Below are positions 21,996 through 23,576 of a stretch of DNA of 23,576 nucleotides, piece by piece. The notes under the pieces are model-generated. The model saw only the letters and a program-made list of their open reading frames with translations. It searched no databases and was not told the origin of the DNA. The position numbers and the translations under genes were made by a program. Position 1 is the first letter of the stretch, and every line of letters begins with the position of its first letter. Source of the stretch: Scatomonas sp963649395 (lineage in GTDB: Bacteria > Bacillota > Clostridia > Lachnospirales > Lachnospiraceae); the NCBI GenBank assembly GCA_963649395.1, contig CAVJHW010000029.1, positions 1-23,576 of the forward strand. The letters are read 5' to 3'.

Positions 21996-23478
21996 GGCCT
22001 TTCAGGAGAGAATGCAGGCAATGCTGGGAGAGGAATATGAAGAGTTCCTGGCCAGCTATGACCTGCCCCGTCAATATGGGCTGCGAGTGAATACCCGCAA
22101 GATCAGTCCGGAGGATTTTGCCCGGCTTGCACCCTTTCCCTTGGAAAGAATTCCCTGGGTTCCCAACGGGTTTTTCTATGGAGAAGGGGTATTTCCGGCA
22201 AGACATCCTTATTATGCGGCGGGTCTCTACTATTTGCAGGAGCCCAGTGCCATGGTACCCGCCTCCCGCCTTCCGGTGGAGGCGGGAGACCGGGTACTGG
22301 ATCTGTGTGCGGCTCCGGGGGGCAAGGCCACGGAGCTGGCAGTCAGAGCAGGAGATCAGGGACTTCTGGTTGCCAATGACATCTCAGCCTCGAGAGCAAA
22401 GGCCTTATTGCACAATCTGGAGCTCTTTGGGGCTTCCCATATTTTGGTAACAAATGAAGTACCGGCCAGGCTGGCAGCTGCCTGGCCGGAATATTTTGAC
22501 AAAATTCTGGTAGACGCCCCCTGCTCCGGGGAGGGAATGTTCCGAAAGGATCCGGATGTGATCCGCAGCTGGAGTCCGGACCGGGTGGATTATTTCGCGA
22601 AGCAGCAGCGCTCGATTCTAAAGAGCGCGGTTGCCATGCTGCGTCCGGGCGGGATGCTCCTGTATTCTACCTGCACCTTCTCTCCCCAAGAGGACGAAGG
22701 AAGTATCAGCTGGCTTTTGGAGGAATATCCGGATATGGAGCTGGTACCTCTGGAGAGGCCGGAAGGATTCTCCCAAGGCCGCCCGGAATGGGGCAATGGA
22801 GATCCGGTCTTGGAAGGCTGCCTTCGCATTTGGCCCCACAAGATGAAGGGAGAGGGGCATTTTGCTGCCCTGCTCCAAAAGACAGAGGACAGAACCGTAA
22901 GAAACGGGACTGCAGAAGAAGCCAAAGAGGAAGGGCAGCTTGCCAGAACCGGGGAGAAGGAGAGAAAGCCAGGGAAGCTTGGAAGCGCCGGGAAGCATAG
23001 GAGGAAACCAGGGAAGTCCGGCAGACCCGGAGAAGGAGAGGGAAGACTGACTGCCGAGGAAAGGGCTCTTTTGGAGAACTTTTTGCGGGAGGGGGGCGCC
23101 CACCTGGATCTGGAAAGAGTAGAGAGTCGGGGGGGAAAAGCCTACCTGATGCCCCGGCTTCCCCAAGTCTCCGGAGGCCTTCATTTTCTGCGATGCGGCC
23201 TGCTCCTGGGAGAATTCAAGAAGGGAAGATTCGAACCGGCGGAGGCTTATGCCATGCATCTGGCTCCTTCTTCCTACCGAGAAACCCTGCACCTGGATCC
23301 GGAGAGTCAGGAAGTGGAAGAATACCTGCGGGGGAATCCCGTCAGGACGATCCCCCCAGGAGAGAAGATCCCCAAGGGATGGAAGCTGGTCTGCGCAGGG
23401 CAATTCCCTCTGGGCTGGGGGAAAATGTCCAATGGGGTGCTGAAGAACAAGTACTTGACCAGCTGGAGGAAAAAATAG
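21982..23478 (+). CDS. RsmF/YebU-type 16S rRNA cytosine-C5 methyltransferase
   Basis: This 498-aa SAM-dependent enzyme of the RsmB/RsmF (NOL1/NOP2/Sun) family should methylate a cytosine of rRNA. The N-terminal domain (1-100, YGLRVNTRKI, EPSAMVPA) leads to the SAM site LDLCAAPGGKATEL (107-120), the VDAPCSGEGMFRKDP motif (Cys181) and YSTCTFSPQEDEG (Cys231), giving both conserved cysteines. After residue 300 comes a Lys/Gly/Arg-rich linker (to about 356), then a C-terminal RNA-binding-like domain (LHFLRCGLLLGEFKKGRFEP). AGGAGG lies just before ATG 21982, inside spoVG. The 98 bp after the stop show no gene or terminator before the window ends. Confidence 0.92.
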   Translation: MTLPEAFQERMQAMLGEEYEEFLASYDLPRQYGLRVNTRKISPEDFARLAPFPLERIPWVPNGFFYGEGVFPARHPYYAAGLYYLQEPSAMVPASRLPVEAGDRVLDLCAAPGGKATELAVRAGDQGLLVANDISASRAKALLHNLELFGASHILVTNEVPARLAAAWPEYFDKILVDAPCSGEGMFRKDPDVIRSWSPDRVDYFAKQQRSILKSAVAMLRPGGMLLYSTCTFSPQEDEGSISWLLEEYPDMELVPLERPEGFSQGRPEWGNGDPVLEGCLRIWPHKMKGEGHFAALLQKTEDRTVRNGTAEEAKEEGQLARTGEKERKPGKLGSAGKHRRKPGKSGRPGEGEGRLTAEERALLENFLREGGAHLDLERVESRGGKAYLMPRLPQVSGGLHFLRCGLLLGEFKKGRFEPAEAYAMHLAPSSYRETLHLDPESQEVEEYLRGNPVRTIPPGEKIPKGWKLVCAGQFPLGWGKMSNGVLKNKYLTSWRKK

Positions 23479-23576
23479 GGTTTGCAGTCGCCGCCGGTAT
23501 CCGTAATCCTGCTGATATAGCACATTTTTCCGCTTGGAATTGTCAGGGGGGAGCCGGGGGTAGAGCTAAAGTGTCC

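Overview
The window looks like a chromosomal segment of a moderately GC-rich clostridial Firmicute, most likely a gut Lachnospiraceae. The reasons are strong AGGAGG ribosome sites, a CIRCE/HrcA element, a GlgC-GlgD heteromeric pair, spoVG, a DnaD-type primosome protein, an unusually long Prs, and a fucose/rhamnose-type bacterial microcompartment (BMC). No phage, transposase or CRISPR array was seen. A 10-N assembly gap lies inside hsp20.

Region 1 (about 230-9150, + strand) is a BMC operon with its own sigma-A promoter. It encodes a class II (fuculose/rhamnulose-phosphate type) aldolase, a CoA-acylating aldehyde dehydrogenase, a zinc alcohol dehydrogenase, four BMC-H shell genes, PduL, a BMC-P pentamer, a PduS-like Fe-S flavoprotein, a PduT-like BMC-T and a DeoR-family repressor, ending at a terminator. 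The four soluble enzymes all carry similar short amphipathic encapsulation helices (C-terminal on the aldolase, N-terminal on the other three). The inferred route is: sugar phosphate to lactaldehyde; then either reduction to 1,2-propanediol and dehydration to propionaldehyde, or direct lactaldehyde handling; then aldehyde to acyl-CoA to acyl-phosphate, balanced by alcohol formation. No dehydratase (glycyl-radical or B12) is in the window, so the step that would define the pathway is missing or lies elsewhere.

Region 2 (9170-11180, + strand) is a heat-shock module: a CIRCE-overlapped promoter, hsp20 (split by the gap) and a zinc-finger-less DnaJ/CbpA-type co-chaperone with a Tyr-Gly tetrapeptide repeat. 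Each gene is closed by a terminator.

Region 3 (11220-13905, + strand) is an envelope pair, followed by tRNA-Ala(CGC) with its own promoter and a very strong terminator. The pair is a membrane-anchored NodB-like deacetylase that appears to have lost its metal-binding residues, and a trigger-factor-like FKBP lipoprotein.

Region 4 (18870 down to 13954, - strand) is the operon murC - dnaD-like - dnaC/dnaI-like - prs, driven by a good promoter next to an AT-rich divergent intergenic region.

Region 5 (19080-23480, + strand) is glgC-glgD (overlapping), a 42-bp tandem repeat, spoVG and an overlapping RsmF-type rRNA cytosine methyltransferase.
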